Positions 35,796 through 45,168 of a stretch of 64,000 bases of DNA are shown here, one piece after another. This DNA comes from Chitinophaga sp. Ak27 (GTDB lineage Bacteria > Bacteroidota > Bacteroidia > Chitinophagales > Chitinophagaceae): NCBI RefSeq assembly GCF_012726295.1, contig NZ_JABAOB010000013.1, positions 1-64,000 on the forward strand, read 5' to 3'. Both the position numbers and the translations under genes were made by a program. The notes beneath the pieces are model-generated. The model did no database searches and had not been told where the DNA came from. It worked only from the letters and a program-made list of their open reading frames with translations. Position 1 is the stretch's first letter. Each line of letters opens with the position of its first letter.

Positions 35796-35919
35796 AAGCA
35801 CGAAGCTGAAAGCATAAAGCAAAAAGCTATTGTGGAGAAGAGTTTAGCGAGTATTTAAAGTTCGCTCAGACCAATCCCGACAACAGCTTTTTGCTTTATG
35901 CTTTCAGCTTTGTGCTTTC
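35796..35919. repeat. Heptad-arm palindrome, copy 2
   Basis: Arms of about 39 bp with about four mismatches. They contain AAGCTGAAAGCATAAAGC and its complement and reach to the stop codon of GH20, which starts at the next base (35920). The core (GAGTTTAGCGAGTATTTAAA) is in the inverse orientation to copies 1 and 4 and has its own inner hairpin (AGCGA...TTCGCT). Confidence 0.85.
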
Positions 35920-38535
35920 TTACAACTTGTTGTTCTTCAGCTGCGTGTCTGCTACCGGTACTTTCACAGTAGTTGTTCTGCTGCTGCGGCCGCGCGGGCT
36001 GAATACTTTCAACTTCACTACCTTGCCGCCTGCCTGCACAGCGCCATTATATACCGGGCTTTTTAACGTAGGCTCTTCACCGTTAGTTGTATACCGGATA
36101 ATCAAACCAGGCATCTGTACATTGGCAGTCAACACACCGTTATCAACAGCAGCGCCGGCTGTAGGGATGCGCCAGTTAAATCCTCCATCATAATAGTCCA
36201 GGCGTGGCATTTCGCGTTTACCCATTACGTTGCTGAAAACGCTCCAGGCCTGTGCATACATGGCATCTGCTTTAGTGGCATCCTTTTCCGTAGCCCATGC
36301 CGGATCCTGCGCCCAGGCGCGTTCTGCAAGCCCCAGCAACTTAGGCAGTATCATATACTCCATACGATCTGAACTGGTTACTGTTTCGCTCCACAACAAG
36401 CCCTGTATACCGGGAATATTGGACGCACCAAAGCTCGTTAAACGATCCTTGCCTACAAACAGTTCCGGTGTTACCGGATTACCTCTGCCATCTACTTTTT
36501 GATTTTTGTAATAGTCGAAAGGAATGAAGTAAAATGGTTTATCCACATCTACGAAACCGCCCCAGTAGAACCCTGGTTCATCGAACGATTTCATGTAGGC
36601 CATGTCAAAGTAAAAGTTACTCACGCCAGATAATACCACTTTGTAGCCTGCGTTGGCCAGGCGATAGGATAAATCTTCCTGTCCTCCGCCAATCACATTG
36701 TTCCATACATTAAGCTGGAAATTGTCGTTTACGAAGTCGGGATTCGGGATGCTCTGCGCTTCCCCATTGATGGATGTTTTACGCATACCAGTTTCTTCCC
36801 AACCTGCTACAGATAAGCCTCGGGCTTTGAGCAGATCGTTTACTTTACGGTAGTAGTAATACCATAGATCATTAACCCCGGTGAGTGATTTATCCTGCTG
36901 CATCAGTGCCAGGCAGGCAGGCGATTTTTCAAACACGCCGCCTGGAACTTCATCCCCACCCATGTGTACGGCTGCCAAAGGCGCGCCCGCTTCTTTGTAC
37001 ATAGCCTGCAGTTCCTCCACTACTTTGTCCAGGAAGCGATAGGTAGAAGGCAAGGCTACGTTCATCACGTTGTCGCTCCAGTTTTGTACCGAACTATAGG
37101 TTGATTTATCATCCAGGTCGGTGAGTAAATATTCTTTTGCTTCCTGCTCTTTACCAACTGCTTTCAGCCGGTAGTAACGGGATTCCATCGACTTCACTGC
37201 CGCGCGGGCATGGCCGGGAGATTCAATTTCCGGTAATACACGTATATGCCTGGCCGTTGCATAGCGCAATATTTCGATGAAGTCGTTGCGGGAAAAGTAG
37301 CCCGTACCAGCGGTATTAGTGGTGTCGGGTCCGGAGCCATAGGAAGGCGGCAACATATTTCTCCAGTCAGTGCTATGTCCGCGTTTTCCGCCTACGCTGG
37401 TGAGTTCTGGCAGAGAGGGTATTTCCAGGCGCCAGCCTTCATCATCGCTGAAATGGAAATGCAATACGTTTAATTTATAGAGGGCCATGAGGTCCAGTAT
37501 GCGTAACATATCGCGTTTGTTGTGGAAGTTGCGGGCCACATCGATCATAAAAGCGCGGTAGCCGAAGCGGGGTGCATCGGTTACGTCCACACTGGGAATA
37601 GTAACAGATTTCTGTGCACTGCCCCAGGCGGCGGGCGGGATCAGCGTTTTCAGAGACTGGATACCATAAAAGGCGCCTGCTGCTGTTCCTGCGGTAATTA
37701 CCACGCCTTCGGGACTTACTTTCAAAGTATATCCTTCCGGCTTATCCTGCGCCATGGCAGCATCAAACACAAATTTCACGGTAGTCCTGCCTGTTGTTTT
37801 TTTACTGAGGAGCCTTTGCAAATCTGCCTTGAGCATATCGGCGCTGGGCGCCAGTTGCGGATCTGCGCTGATCATCGGTAAATCGGTCCAAAGCAGGTTG
37901 TTGCCCGTAGCGGCATAAGATATTGGTGTGGGAAATACCAGCGGCAACTGGGATACCGGAATATCCTTCACCGCTGCATTCTGTTTAAATATATCCGTTG
38001 GCGTTATAACAGCTGTTTTATCGCCCGGGTAACGCATCAGCTGTTTAGCCGTGGTAGACGGGCGGATACTATAGTCTTTAATCGAGAAACCTTTTTCCGG
38101 CATTTGTTCCCATACCAGGTACAGGCCGGCCGGGGCATCGGTAAAGTTCACGGCCCAGGCATCGCCGGTGATAGCCAGCTTGAGCGAATCGCCAGGTGCA
38201 ATGCCGGCAAAGCCTTCAGCGGGTGTAAAGCGGTACAGGTCACCGTTAATATGATCCACTTTCACATGACCGGGTAATTCACCCGGAGTTACCATTCGTA
38301 TAAAGTTGAAATACAGCTGCCATCCTTTAGCCGGGAAGGGCTTGTTGGAGGTATTCACAAATGTGAAGGCAGACAGGAAGTTATCTTTTCCCTGGTAGTG
38401 GTTTTCTACCACTTCCCAGCTGGTTTTAAGACGGGATGCATCGTATGGGGTTTGTTGTGCCTGTGCCCCTGCTATCGTACCAAACAGGAACATGCCCGTT
38501 GCAATCATCTTATTAAGATAGTTGTATCTTTTCAT
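35920..38535 (-). CDS. GH20 beta-N-acetylhexosaminidase (chitobiase type), exported
   Basis: An 871-residue exo-enzyme releasing terminal GlcNAc (or GalNAc) from chitobiose and glycans. The order is signal peptide (about 1-27), CHB_HEX carbohydrate-binding domain (about 35-165), the GH20b alpha/beta domain (about 185-320), the catalytic barrel (about 325-770) with the Asp-Glu pair in HMGGDEVPGG near residues 526-527, and a C-terminal chitobiase/FN3-like domain (TANVQMPGLIIRYTTNGEEPT). RAFMIDVARNFHNKRDML and FHFSDDEGWRLEI also match. The stop codon touches palindrome copy 2. It would provide GlcNAc from chitin-like or host/plant N-glycans. Confidence 0.95.
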   Translation of the reverse strand: MKRYNYLNKMIATGMFLFGTIAGAQAQQTPYDASRLKTSWEVVENHYQGKDNFLSAFTFVNTSNKPFPAKGWQLYFNFIRMVTPGELPGHVKVDHINGDLYRFTPAEGFAGIAPGDSLKLAITGDAWAVNFTDAPAGLYLVWEQMPEKGFSIKDYSIRPSTTAKQLMRYPGDKTAVITPTDIFKQNAAVKDIPVSQLPLVFPTPISYAATGNNLLWTDLPMISADPQLAPSADMLKADLQRLLSKKTTGRTTVKFVFDAAMAQDKPEGYTLKVSPEGVVITAGTAAGAFYGIQSLKTLIPPAAWGSAQKSVTIPSVDVTDAPRFGYRAFMIDVARNFHNKRDMLRILDLMALYKLNVLHFHFSDDEGWRLEIPSLPELTSVGGKRGHSTDWRNMLPPSYGSGPDTTNTAGTGYFSRNDFIEILRYATARHIRVLPEIESPGHARAAVKSMESRYYRLKAVGKEQEAKEYLLTDLDDKSTYSSVQNWSDNVMNVALPSTYRFLDKVVEELQAMYKEAGAPLAAVHMGGDEVPGGVFEKSPACLALMQQDKSLTGVNDLWYYYYRKVNDLLKARGLSVAGWEETGMRKTSINGEAQSIPNPDFVNDNFQLNVWNNVIGGGQEDLSYRLANAGYKVVLSGVSNFYFDMAYMKSFDEPGFYWGGFVDVDKPFYFIPFDYYKNQKVDGRGNPVTPELFVGKDRLTSFGASNIPGIQGLLWSETVTSSDRMEYMILPKLLGLAERAWAQDPAWATEKDATKADAMYAQAWSVFSNVMGKREMPRLDYYDGGFNWRIPTAGAAVDNGVLTANVQMPGLIIRYTTNGEEPTLKSPVYNGAVQAGGKVVKLKVFSPRGRSSRTTTVKVPVADTQLKNNKL

Positions 38536-38773
38536 GTGGTGGATAAGTTAGAAAATTGGCGATTTTGAAAGATAATAAATTAATTTAAAAACTGACGGAG
38601 GAAAGGGATGATTAATTTTTTTTCCAGGATAAACGGAAGCAGCGAAAATTTCACAGGGAGAAAAACTACCGGGGTGAAAGATATTTAACAAATTTATCTG
38701 GCAGACGTTAAGTAGATTTATAAACTAATGGATAAGGAAGCTATAGCATCAAAAAAACTCAAATCTCACAGCC

Positions 38774-40357
38774 ATGGTTAAAGCATTTATCGGATTTTCA
38801 TGTATTAGTTTAGGCATTGTCATCGTATTAGGTTTATTCTTTCCCTGGGTTTTCTGGTTATTAATCCTCGTAGTACCCATTATCGCCATGGGTGTGCTGG
38901 ACATGCTACAGACCAGGCATGCCATTATCCGCAACTACCCGATTGTAGGGCGTATGCGCTATTGGATGGAAGCGTTGCGGCCCAAGATTTACCAATATTT
39001 TGTAGAAAGTGATATCGACGGCAGCCCCATTAACCGGGTAGACCGCTCCACCATTTACCAGCGCGCCAAGCGGGAATTAAACTCCCAGCCTTTTGGTACG
39101 CAGTTCAACGTATATGCGGAAGGGTATGAATGGATGGCACACTCTATCCAGCCCCAGGATTTCGGTAACCTGGATAAGGATCCCAGGGTAACCTTCGGAG
39201 GGCGCGACTGCCAGCAACCTTATTCTGCCAGTATTCTCAATGTGAGTGCCATGAGTTATGGCTCTTTAAGCAACAATGCTGTACAGGCCTTAAACGGAGG
39301 CGCTAAAATTGGCGGGTTTGCACATAATACCGGGGAAGGCGGTATCAGCGATGCGCACCTGGCTCAGGGCGGCGATATCATCTGGCAGATAGGTACCGGC
39401 TATTTCGGATGCCGTGATGAAGATGGAAATTTTTCTGACAGCCTGTTTGCGGAAAAAAGTGCCTTACCTGCTGTTAAAATGATAGAGCTGAAAATATCAC
39501 AAGGGGCCAAACCCGGCCATGGCGGTATTTTACCAGCCGCTAAAAATACACCGGAAATTGCGGCCATCCGCCATGTAAAACCGCATACCACGGTATTTTC
39601 ACCGCCCTACCATAAAGCCTTTGGCACTCCCCGGGAAATGATGTTATTCATTCAGCGGTTGCGCCAACTAAGTAAAGGTAAGCCTGTTGGCTTCAAACTA
39701 TGCATAGGACAGCCAAGGGAATTTTACGCGCTATGTAAAGCCATGATGGAAACAGATATCTACCCCGACTTTATCACCATAGATGGCGGAGAAGGCGGTA
39801 CCGGTGCAGCGCCACCAGAATTCTCCAATTCTGTGGGCATGCCATTAATGGATGGACTTTCTTTTGCACATGATACACTTACCGGCTTTAATATCCGGCA
39901 TCATATGAAGTTGATCGCTTCCGGGAAAGTGCTGACGGGGTTTCATATTTTACGGGCCATGGCTTTAGGTGCAGATACCTGCAACAGTGCCCGTGCTATG
40001 ATGATGGCCCTGGGCTGTATACAGGCATTGGTGTGCAACACCAATAAATGCCCAACAGGTGTAGCCACGCAGGACAAATGGCTGGCAGCCGGCCTGGTAG
40101 TCGATGATAAAAAACAAAGGGTAGCCAACTACCATCGCGATACCATTGAAAGCGCCATAGAGCTGGCTGGAGCGGCGGGGCTAAGAGATCCGCACGAGGT
40201 AACCAGGCGGCATATTTTCCGCCGGGTATTTATGAATATGGTAAAAACATTTGAAGACATCTATCCCAGCGCTGCACCGGGCATATTGCTGAACGGTCAT
40301 ATGCCGGAGCACCTGAGAAAAGAAATGGAAACAGTGGCGATTGATAGCTGGAATTGA
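38774..40357 (+). CDS. FMN-binding glutamate synthase-family membrane protein
   Basis: The 527-residue protein has two N-terminal membrane helices (about 4-50), then the FMN-binding barrel of the glutamate synthase large subunit (about 140-490). Signatures include SAMSYGSLSNNAVQALNGG, GAKPGHGGILPAAK, ITIDGGEGGTGAAPPEF and the 3Fe-4S-type cysteines in CNSARAMMMALGC...CNTNKCPTG. It lacks the N-terminal glutaminase and the C-terminal GXGXG domain, so it is not a complete glutamate synthase. Stand-alone proteins like this are common and their electron donor and substrate are not known. Its stop codon overlaps the start of palindrome copy 3. Confidence 0.88.
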   Translation: MVKAFIGFSCISLGIVIVLGLFFPWVFWLLILVVPIIAMGVLDMLQTRHAIIRNYPIVGRMRYWMEALRPKIYQYFVESDIDGSPINRVDRSTIYQRAKRELNSQPFGTQFNVYAEGYEWMAHSIQPQDFGNLDKDPRVTFGGRDCQQPYSASILNVSAMSYGSLSNNAVQALNGGAKIGGFAHNTGEGGISDAHLAQGGDIIWQIGTGYFGCRDEDGNFSDSLFAEKSALPAVKMIELKISQGAKPGHGGILPAAKNTPEIAAIRHVKPHTTVFSPPYHKAFGTPREMMLFIQRLRQLSKGKPVGFKLCIGQPREFYALCKAMMETDIYPDFITIDGGEGGTGAAPPEFSNSVGMPLMDGLSFAHDTLTGFNIRHHMKLIASGKVLTGFHILRAMALGADTCNSARAMMMALGCIQALVCNTNKCPTGVATQDKWLAAGLVVDDKKQRVANYHRDTIESAIELAGAAGLRDPHEVTRRHIFRRVFMNMVKTFEDIYPSAAPGILLNGHMPEHLRKEMETVAIDSWN

Positions 40358-40473
40358 GCAGAAGGCGAAAAGCATAAAGCAAAAAAGCTATTGTGTAGAA
40401 GAATTTAGCGAGTATTTAAATTTCGCTTTAATCATTTTACACAATAGCTTTTTTGCTTTTTGCTCTATTCTCT
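40356..40473. repeat. Heptad-arm palindrome, copy 3
   Basis: It begins with the GA of the glutamate-synthase-like gene's TGA stop and ends within the TAG stop of the convergent hydrolase. Inner arms (AAAGCTATTGTGTA / TACACAATAGCTTT plus AAAAA/TTTTT) pair perfectly; the outer AAAGC units pair with shifts. The core GAATTTAGCGAGTATTTAAA is nearly identical to copy 2 and is the reverse complement of copies 1 and 4. Confidence 0.85.
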
Positions 40474-41233
40474 AGCTCTTCCCCGGCTGATACAATGCCA
40501 GGGCATTCTCCCGGCATATTTTAGCAGCTATATCTGCTGGAAAATTTTCCAGGATCAGTTGCAAATCTTTTATATCAAAGGGCCTGGGCGCACGAGTAGA
40601 GGGCAGATCGGTGCCAAATAACAAGGCGCCCGGATTAACTGCAGTAATCTGTCGCATAGCGGTGAGCACATCAAAATCACAGCGGCTAAACCCCGTGGCT
40701 TTTACGCGCGCGCCTTTCTCTACCAGCTGCAATAAGTGCTTAAATCCTGATTTGGATAGCCCCAGGTGATCGATCACCACCGTCGGCAATTTGCGTAACG
40801 TGGTCGATAATCCTGGTAGCTGGCGGGAATCTACATATAATTCCACATGCCATTTTACGAGGTCATAAACGCGAAGTCCCAGTTGCTCCAGGTATTTTAC
40901 ACTTTCAGAACCACCGCGTTGTACATTAAACCTAACGGCGCGAACTCCTGCTTCGTGCAGGGCTATAATCTCTTCATCAGTTGTACTGGCGGGTATCTGC
41001 GTAACACCAACATATGCCGGGCCTAATTGTTTCAATGCCTCCAGTAAATATTGCTGGTCAAATCCCTGGAATGATCCTGACACTACTGCGCCGCCACTTA
41101 CATGGAGGGGGGCTACCTGCTGCTGGTAATCTGCTACCGAAAATTCGGAAGGCAGAAATCCCTGGTTAGGTTGCAGTGGAAACCGGTGATCAATAATATG
41201 CAGGTGTGCGTCAAATATGGGCTTATCAAACAT
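40472..41233 (-). CDS. TIM-barrel metal-dependent hydrolase (amidohydrolase_2 type)
   Basis: A 253-residue cytosolic protein with the HxH metal motif at residues 10-12 (FDAHLHIID), a later histidine (VVIDHLGLSK about 155) and the metal aspartate in LLFGTDLPSTRAPRPF near 218. It resembles the 2-pyrone-4,6-dicarboxylate lactonase/L-fuconolactonase group, which hydrolyses lactones or decarboxylates. A lactonase role for a sugar lactone would suit the catabolic surroundings, but the substrate cannot be read. The gene is alone on its strand, 62 bp after pgl. Confidence 0.85.
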   Translation of the reverse strand: MFDKPIFDAHLHIIDHRFPLQPNQGFLPSEFSVADYQQQVAPLHVSGGAVVSGSFQGFDQQYLLEALKQLGPAYVGVTQIPASTTDEEIIALHEAGVRAVRFNVQRGGSESVKYLEQLGLRVYDLVKWHVELYVDSRQLPGLSTTLRKLPTVVIDHLGLSKSGFKHLLQLVEKGARVKATGFSRCDFDVLTAMRQITAVNPGALLFGTDLPSTRAPRPFDIKDLQLILENFPADIAAKICRENALALYQPGKS

Positions 41234-41295
41234 AATCTCATCGTTGTTGTTACTATCACAAGCTACTGAAAATAGGTGAGAAAAAGCCCTCTTTT

Positions 41296-42021
41296 TTACA
41301 CTTCCATCGCTCCTGCAGCCGCTTCATCTACAAACCAATGCAGTTCCCCTTCTTCAGGACGAATGAGTTGAGATGGGAATTTCTCCGCGTCGAAAGTACC
41401 TTCTATTACATTCTTGAGTGTAATCGCTTTATTGGCGCCGGTGGTCAGGAACAGTACGCAGGCTGCCCGGTTAACTACCGGGGCTGTTAAGGTGATGCGG
41501 TACATGTTCTGTGCTTCCAGGAAGAAAGAAGTAACCCAGGCTTTCTTTTCATGCACTACCGGTGTGCCCGGGAACAGCGACAGTGTATGTCCATCATCTC
41601 CCATGCCCAGTAATACCAGGTCGAAGGTGGTATCTTCTTTTCCGAAATAGGATTTCAGCGTTTGCTCGTAAGCTGTAGCTGATGCTTCCGGACTGATGTC
41701 GGTACGCATTATGTGAATATTATCCGGGTTTACGGCTACTTTATCCAACAGTTCTTCGAAAGCCATGCGGGCATTATTCCGGTCATCTTCAAAGGGTACA
41801 TCTCTTTCATCTCCCCAGAAAAAATGAATTTTCTCCCAGGGAATCATCATATTATAAGGTGCTTTGGCCAACAGGCTATACAGCTGTTTCGGCGTATTAC
41901 CTCCCGACAGCACGAAAGTGAAGCGTTCCTGTGTTTGTAATACTTCCTGTATGTAGTTACTGATCCATGCGGCTACGTTTTCACTGAGCTGGGCTGGATC
42001 TTTGGCGATATGTAGTTCCAT
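41296..42021 (-). CDS. pgl: 6-phosphogluconolactonase
   Basis: A 241-residue DevB/NagB-superfamily enzyme that hydrolyses 6-phospho-D-glucono-1,5-lactone in the oxidative pentose phosphate pathway. Motifs: FVLSGGNTPKQLYSLLA (about 38-54), KIHFFWGDERDVPFEDDRNNARMA, LVLLGMGDDGHTLSLFPGTP (about 137-156, with the active-site histidine) and FLTTGANKAITLKNVIEG. It is the third gene of gnd-zwf-pgl; a perfect 12-bp hairpin lies in the 43-bp gap after zwf. Confidence 0.95.
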   Translation of the reverse strand: MELHIAKDPAQLSENVAAWISNYIQEVLQTQERFTFVLSGGNTPKQLYSLLAKAPYNMMIPWEKIHFFWGDERDVPFEDDRNNARMAFEELLDKVAVNPDNIHIMRTDISPEASATAYEQTLKSYFGKEDTTFDLVLLGMGDDGHTLSLFPGTPVVHEKKAWVTSFFLEAQNMYRITLTAPVVNRAACVLFLTTGANKAITLKNVIEGTFDAEKFPSQLIRPEEGELHWFVDEAAAGAMEV

Positions 42022-42032
42022 AAGATAAAAGA

Positions 42033-42062
42033 ATTACGGACCATCTTGCAATGGTCCGTAAT
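42033..42062 (-). terminator. Intercistronic hairpin between zwf and pgl
   Basis: A perfect 12-bp stem (ATTACGGACCAT / ATGGTCCGTAAT) with a 6-nt loop, starting just after the zwf stop codon. On the operon strand it is followed by TCTTTTATC. It may cause partial termination or stabilise the upstream mRNA, lowering pgl relative to zwf. Confidence 0.6.
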
Positions 42063-42064
42063 TT

Positions 42065-43570
42065 TTATTTAGTAGGTAAATTAATCCAGGTATGACCATC
42101 GCGGGCCACGAGTGCGTCTGCATCGTCAGGGCCCCATGAATCCGGAGCATAATTCGGGAAGTCTTGCGGTGTGCGGTTTTCCCATGTTTCCAGGATAGGC
42201 ATAATCACTTTCCACGCAGCATCTACCTGGTCGCCACGCATAAACAGGGTAGCATCGCCCTCCATCACGTCGAGCAGCAATGTTTCATATGCTTCAGGAG
42301 CGTGCTCGCCGCTGGCGGCATCGTAGTTGAAGGTCATATCTACCGGGTCCAGCGTCATGGTTTGTCCGGGACGTTTTGCCTGGAAGCGGATACGGATATC
42401 CATTTCCGGCTGTATACTGATGGTGAGCCTGTTAGGGCGCCATGTTTGTGCCGCCTCTATCGGGAAGGAATAAGGAGGTGCTTCTTTGAATGTGATGATA
42501 ATATTGGTCGCCTTCTGGTGCAGGTATTTACCGGTACGAACATATATCGGAACGCCCTGCCAGCGCCAGTTGTCGACGAAGAATTTCACCGCGGCGTAAG
42601 TTTCTATATTGGATTTGGGATCTACTCCCTTTTCTTCACGGTAACCTACTACCTTATCACCTTTCATCCAGCCAGAAGAATACTGGCCACGCACGGCATG
42701 TTCATGTACTTTTTCAGGCGTAATACGGCGGATAGCGTTGAGCACATCTACCTTTTTATTACGTACTTCGTTGGCATCAAACGATACGGGCGCTTCCATG
42801 GCCAGGATACACATAATCTGCAGGATATGGTTCTGCACCATATCACGCAGTGCGCCGGCTCTTTCATAGTAACCGCCACGGCCTTCCAGCCCCACGCTTT
42901 CAGCGGCGGTAATCTGGATATTATCGATGTAGTTGCGATTCCAAACCGGCTCAAACAATGCGTTGGCAAAGCGGAAAGCCAGGATATTCTGTATCGTTTC
43001 TTTACCAAGGTAGTGGTCAATACGGTAAATCTGTTCTTCAGTGAATTTCTTTGCCAGCAGCTCATTCAGTTCATGGGCACTTTGCAGGTCATGACCAAAT
43101 GGCTTTTCTACTACAATGCGGGTACAGTGTTTATCGCTGCAGAGATTCAGTTCCCCGAGGCGGGTAGCAATATTAGGCACCAGCTGTGGTGCTACTGCGA
43201 GGTAAAAGATCACCGTAGGATGTACGCCCCACTCCTTTTCTTTGCTGGTTACAAAATCGGTGATTTTGCTATAGGCAGCCGGATCTTCTGCATCCATTTG
43301 CAGGTAGGAAACATGGTTACTGAAATCTTTCCAGTGACCATTTTGTTCACCTTTGCGACGGGAAAATTTACTGATCCCTTCCAACAGGTGTTTATGATAA
43401 TCCTCGTCGGTATAAGGACTACGTCCTAAACCCGCAATGGCAAATTGTTCCGGCATCCACTCATCCAGGAAAAGATTGTATAACGCAGGCGTTAGTTTCC
43501 GGTAGTTTAAATCGCCGCTGCCTCCGAAAATGAAGAGTATAGAAGCAGGAGGGCGTTTATGGATCTGCAT
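42065..43570 (-). CDS. zwf: Glucose-6-phosphate 1-dehydrogenase
   Basis: From the ATG at 43570 the enzyme has 501 residues. It oxidises glucose 6-phosphate to the lactone with NADP (or NAD). The nucleotide fold is SILFIFGGSGDLNYRKLTPALYNL near the start. The active-site RIDHYLGKETIQNILAFRFAN follows near residue 180, and VQNHILQIMCILAMEAP and YVRTGKYL also match. An in-frame ATG at 43639 lies inside the end of gnd and would add a non-conserved extension. The gene follows gnd with a 25-bp gap. Confidence 0.97.
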   Translation of the reverse strand: MQIHKRPPASILFIFGGSGDLNYRKLTPALYNLFLDEWMPEQFAIAGLGRSPYTDEDYHKHLLEGISKFSRRKGEQNGHWKDFSNHVSYLQMDAEDPAAYSKITDFVTSKEKEWGVHPTVIFYLAVAPQLVPNIATRLGELNLCSDKHCTRIVVEKPFGHDLQSAHELNELLAKKFTEEQIYRIDHYLGKETIQNILAFRFANALFEPVWNRNYIDNIQITAAESVGLEGRGGYYERAGALRDMVQNHILQIMCILAMEAPVSFDANEVRNKKVDVLNAIRRITPEKVHEHAVRGQYSSGWMKGDKVVGYREEKGVDPKSNIETYAAVKFFVDNWRWQGVPIYVRTGKYLHQKATNIIITFKEAPPYSFPIEAAQTWRPNRLTISIQPEMDIRIRFQAKRPGQTMTLDPVDMTFNYDAASGEHAPEAYETLLLDVMEGDATLFMRGDQVDAAWKVIMPILETWENRTPQDFPNYAPDSWGPDDADALVARDGHTWINLPTK

Positions 43571-43595
43571 ATATTTAATTGAAGATGAATATTTT

Positions 43596-45014
43596 TTAGT
43601 GCTGTTGCCATTCCGTATGGAAGGTACCTGGCATATCAATACGCTGATAGGTATGTGCGCCGAAGTAATCGCGTTGTGCCTGGATCAGGTTAGTAGGCAT
43701 ACGGCCGGTACGGAAAGCATCGAAATAAGACAGTGCTGACATGAAGCCGGCTACCGGTACGCCGGCAGCTGCTGCTTGCGCTACTACGCTGCGGGTGTTT
43801 GCAATAACAGATTCTACGAGGTAAGCAATATTTTCATCGAGCAGGATATTGCCCAGGTCTGCATTCTTCTGATAAGCCTGTGTAAATACTTCCAGGAGGG
43901 TAGAACGGATAATACATCCGCCTCTCCATACTTTCACTACTTCCGGTAATGGAATTTCCATTTTCAGGTCGTTGGAAGCTTCACGGAGCATGGCCAGTCC
44001 CTGCGCATAGCTCAGGATGGTAGCGAAATACAACGCATCATGTACCTGTTTGATCCACATATCTGCGGGAACATGCAGGTCATTTTCCGGTGCTTTATAC
44101 AAGGTTTCTGCCTGTAAGCGTTGCTCTTTGTAACCGGAGAGCGTACGCATAGCAACCGCTGTATCAATCACGGGTACTGCCACCGGCAATTCCATGGCAT
44201 CCTGGGAAGTCCATTTACCAGTGCCTTTGGAACCTGCTTTATCAGAGATCACATCTACCAGGCGCTTGTCTGTTTTATCGTCGTTCTGCAGGAAAATATC
44301 TGCTGTAATTTCTACGAGGAAAGACTGTAAAGCACCCTGGTTCCAGTTTTTAAACACTTCGTGCAACTGGTCGTTGTTCAGGCCGGCTCCTTTTTGCAAC
44401 AGGGCATAGCTTTCGCTGATCAACTGCATAATGGCATATTCGATACCGTTGTGCACCATTTTCACATAGTGGCCGGCGCCTTCTTTACCGAGGTAAGCTA
44501 CGCAAGGTACTTCCTTTACTTTAGCGGCAATAGCCTCCAGCATAGGTTTCACCTTGGCATATGCATCCACGTCGCCTCCAGGCATAATACTGGGGCCTGT
44601 ACGGGCGCCCTGTTCGCCACCGGAAACACCCATACCCATAAAGTGGATACCTTTCGGACGGAGTTCCTGTACGCGGCGTAAAGTGTCGGTGTAGTGGGAA
44701 TTGCCACCATCTATCACCACATCGCCCTGCTCCAGCAGCGGCAGCAGGGATGCTATCACGTCATCTACCGGCTGACCGGCAGGTACCAGCATCATCAATT
44801 TGCGGGGACGTTCGAGCAACTGAACCATAGCGGCCAGCTCTGCTACGCCTTTAACAGTAGTACCGGGGGTAGCGGCTGCTTCCAGTGCGCTGTTCTTGGC
44901 AGCGTCTTTGTCAAAGCCGATAACGGAAAAGCCATGATCTGCCATGTTGAGTAACAGGTTTCTGCCCATTACGCCGAGGCCGATCATTCCAAAGTCATAT
45001 AAGCTGTTTGCCAT
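43596..45014 (-). CDS. gnd: 6-phosphogluconate dehydrogenase (decarboxylating)
   Basis: The 472-residue enzyme converts 6-phosphogluconate to ribulose 5-phosphate with reduction of NADP. The N-terminal Rossmann motif is GLGVMGRNLLLNMADHGFSV. The signature SDKAGSKGTGKWTSQDAMELP near 255 and GGNSHYTDTLRR, MGMGVSGGEQGARTGPSIMPGG follow. It is the first gene of the gnd-zwf-pgl operon, so the three oxidative pentose phosphate enzymes are encoded in reverse order of the pathway. A one-mismatch -7 box (TACTTTTA on the minus strand, about 45 bp upstream) may be its promoter. Confidence 0.97.
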   Translation of the reverse strand: MANSLYDFGMIGLGVMGRNLLLNMADHGFSVIGFDKDAAKNSALEAAATPGTTVKGVAELAAMVQLLERPRKLMMLVPAGQPVDDVIASLLPLLEQGDVVIDGGNSHYTDTLRRVQELRPKGIHFMGMGVSGGEQGARTGPSIMPGGDVDAYAKVKPMLEAIAAKVKEVPCVAYLGKEGAGHYVKMVHNGIEYAIMQLISESYALLQKGAGLNNDQLHEVFKNWNQGALQSFLVEITADIFLQNDDKTDKRLVDVISDKAGSKGTGKWTSQDAMELPVAVPVIDTAVAMRTLSGYKEQRLQAETLYKAPENDLHVPADMWIKQVHDALYFATILSYAQGLAMLREASNDLKMEIPLPEVVKVWRGGCIIRSTLLEVFTQAYQKNADLGNILLDENIAYLVESVIANTRSVVAQAAAAGVPVAGFMSALSYFDAFRTGRMPTNLIQAQRDYFGAHTYQRIDMPGTFHTEWQQH

Positions 45015-45125
45015 ATATAGAGAAGTTACTTAAGGAGGTGTAAAAGTAGGGAAGAATTAGGAAAAAGATTGTCTGAAGTATGTTTTTTGTCGGGAACCGG
45101 CGTTTATCCACTCTCCAATAAAAAA

Positions 45126-45152
45126 AGGCTATATCAGTTGCTGATATAGCCT
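45126..45152 (-). terminator. Intrinsic terminator after ppc
   Basis: A 12-bp perfect stem (AGGCTATATCAG / CTGATATAGCCT) with a 3-nt loop, followed on the minus strand by six further T residues. It separates ppc from the gnd operon. Confidence 0.85.
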
Positions 45153-45168
45153 CCAGTTATTTTTGATC

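Noticed and set aside
42164..43429. Plus-strand open frame of 421 codons opposite zwf
   Set aside because: Antisense shadow of a highly conserved gene in high-GC codon positions; no signal, domain or ribosome site, and the composition (many Cys, His, Phe) is unlike the neighbouring proteins.
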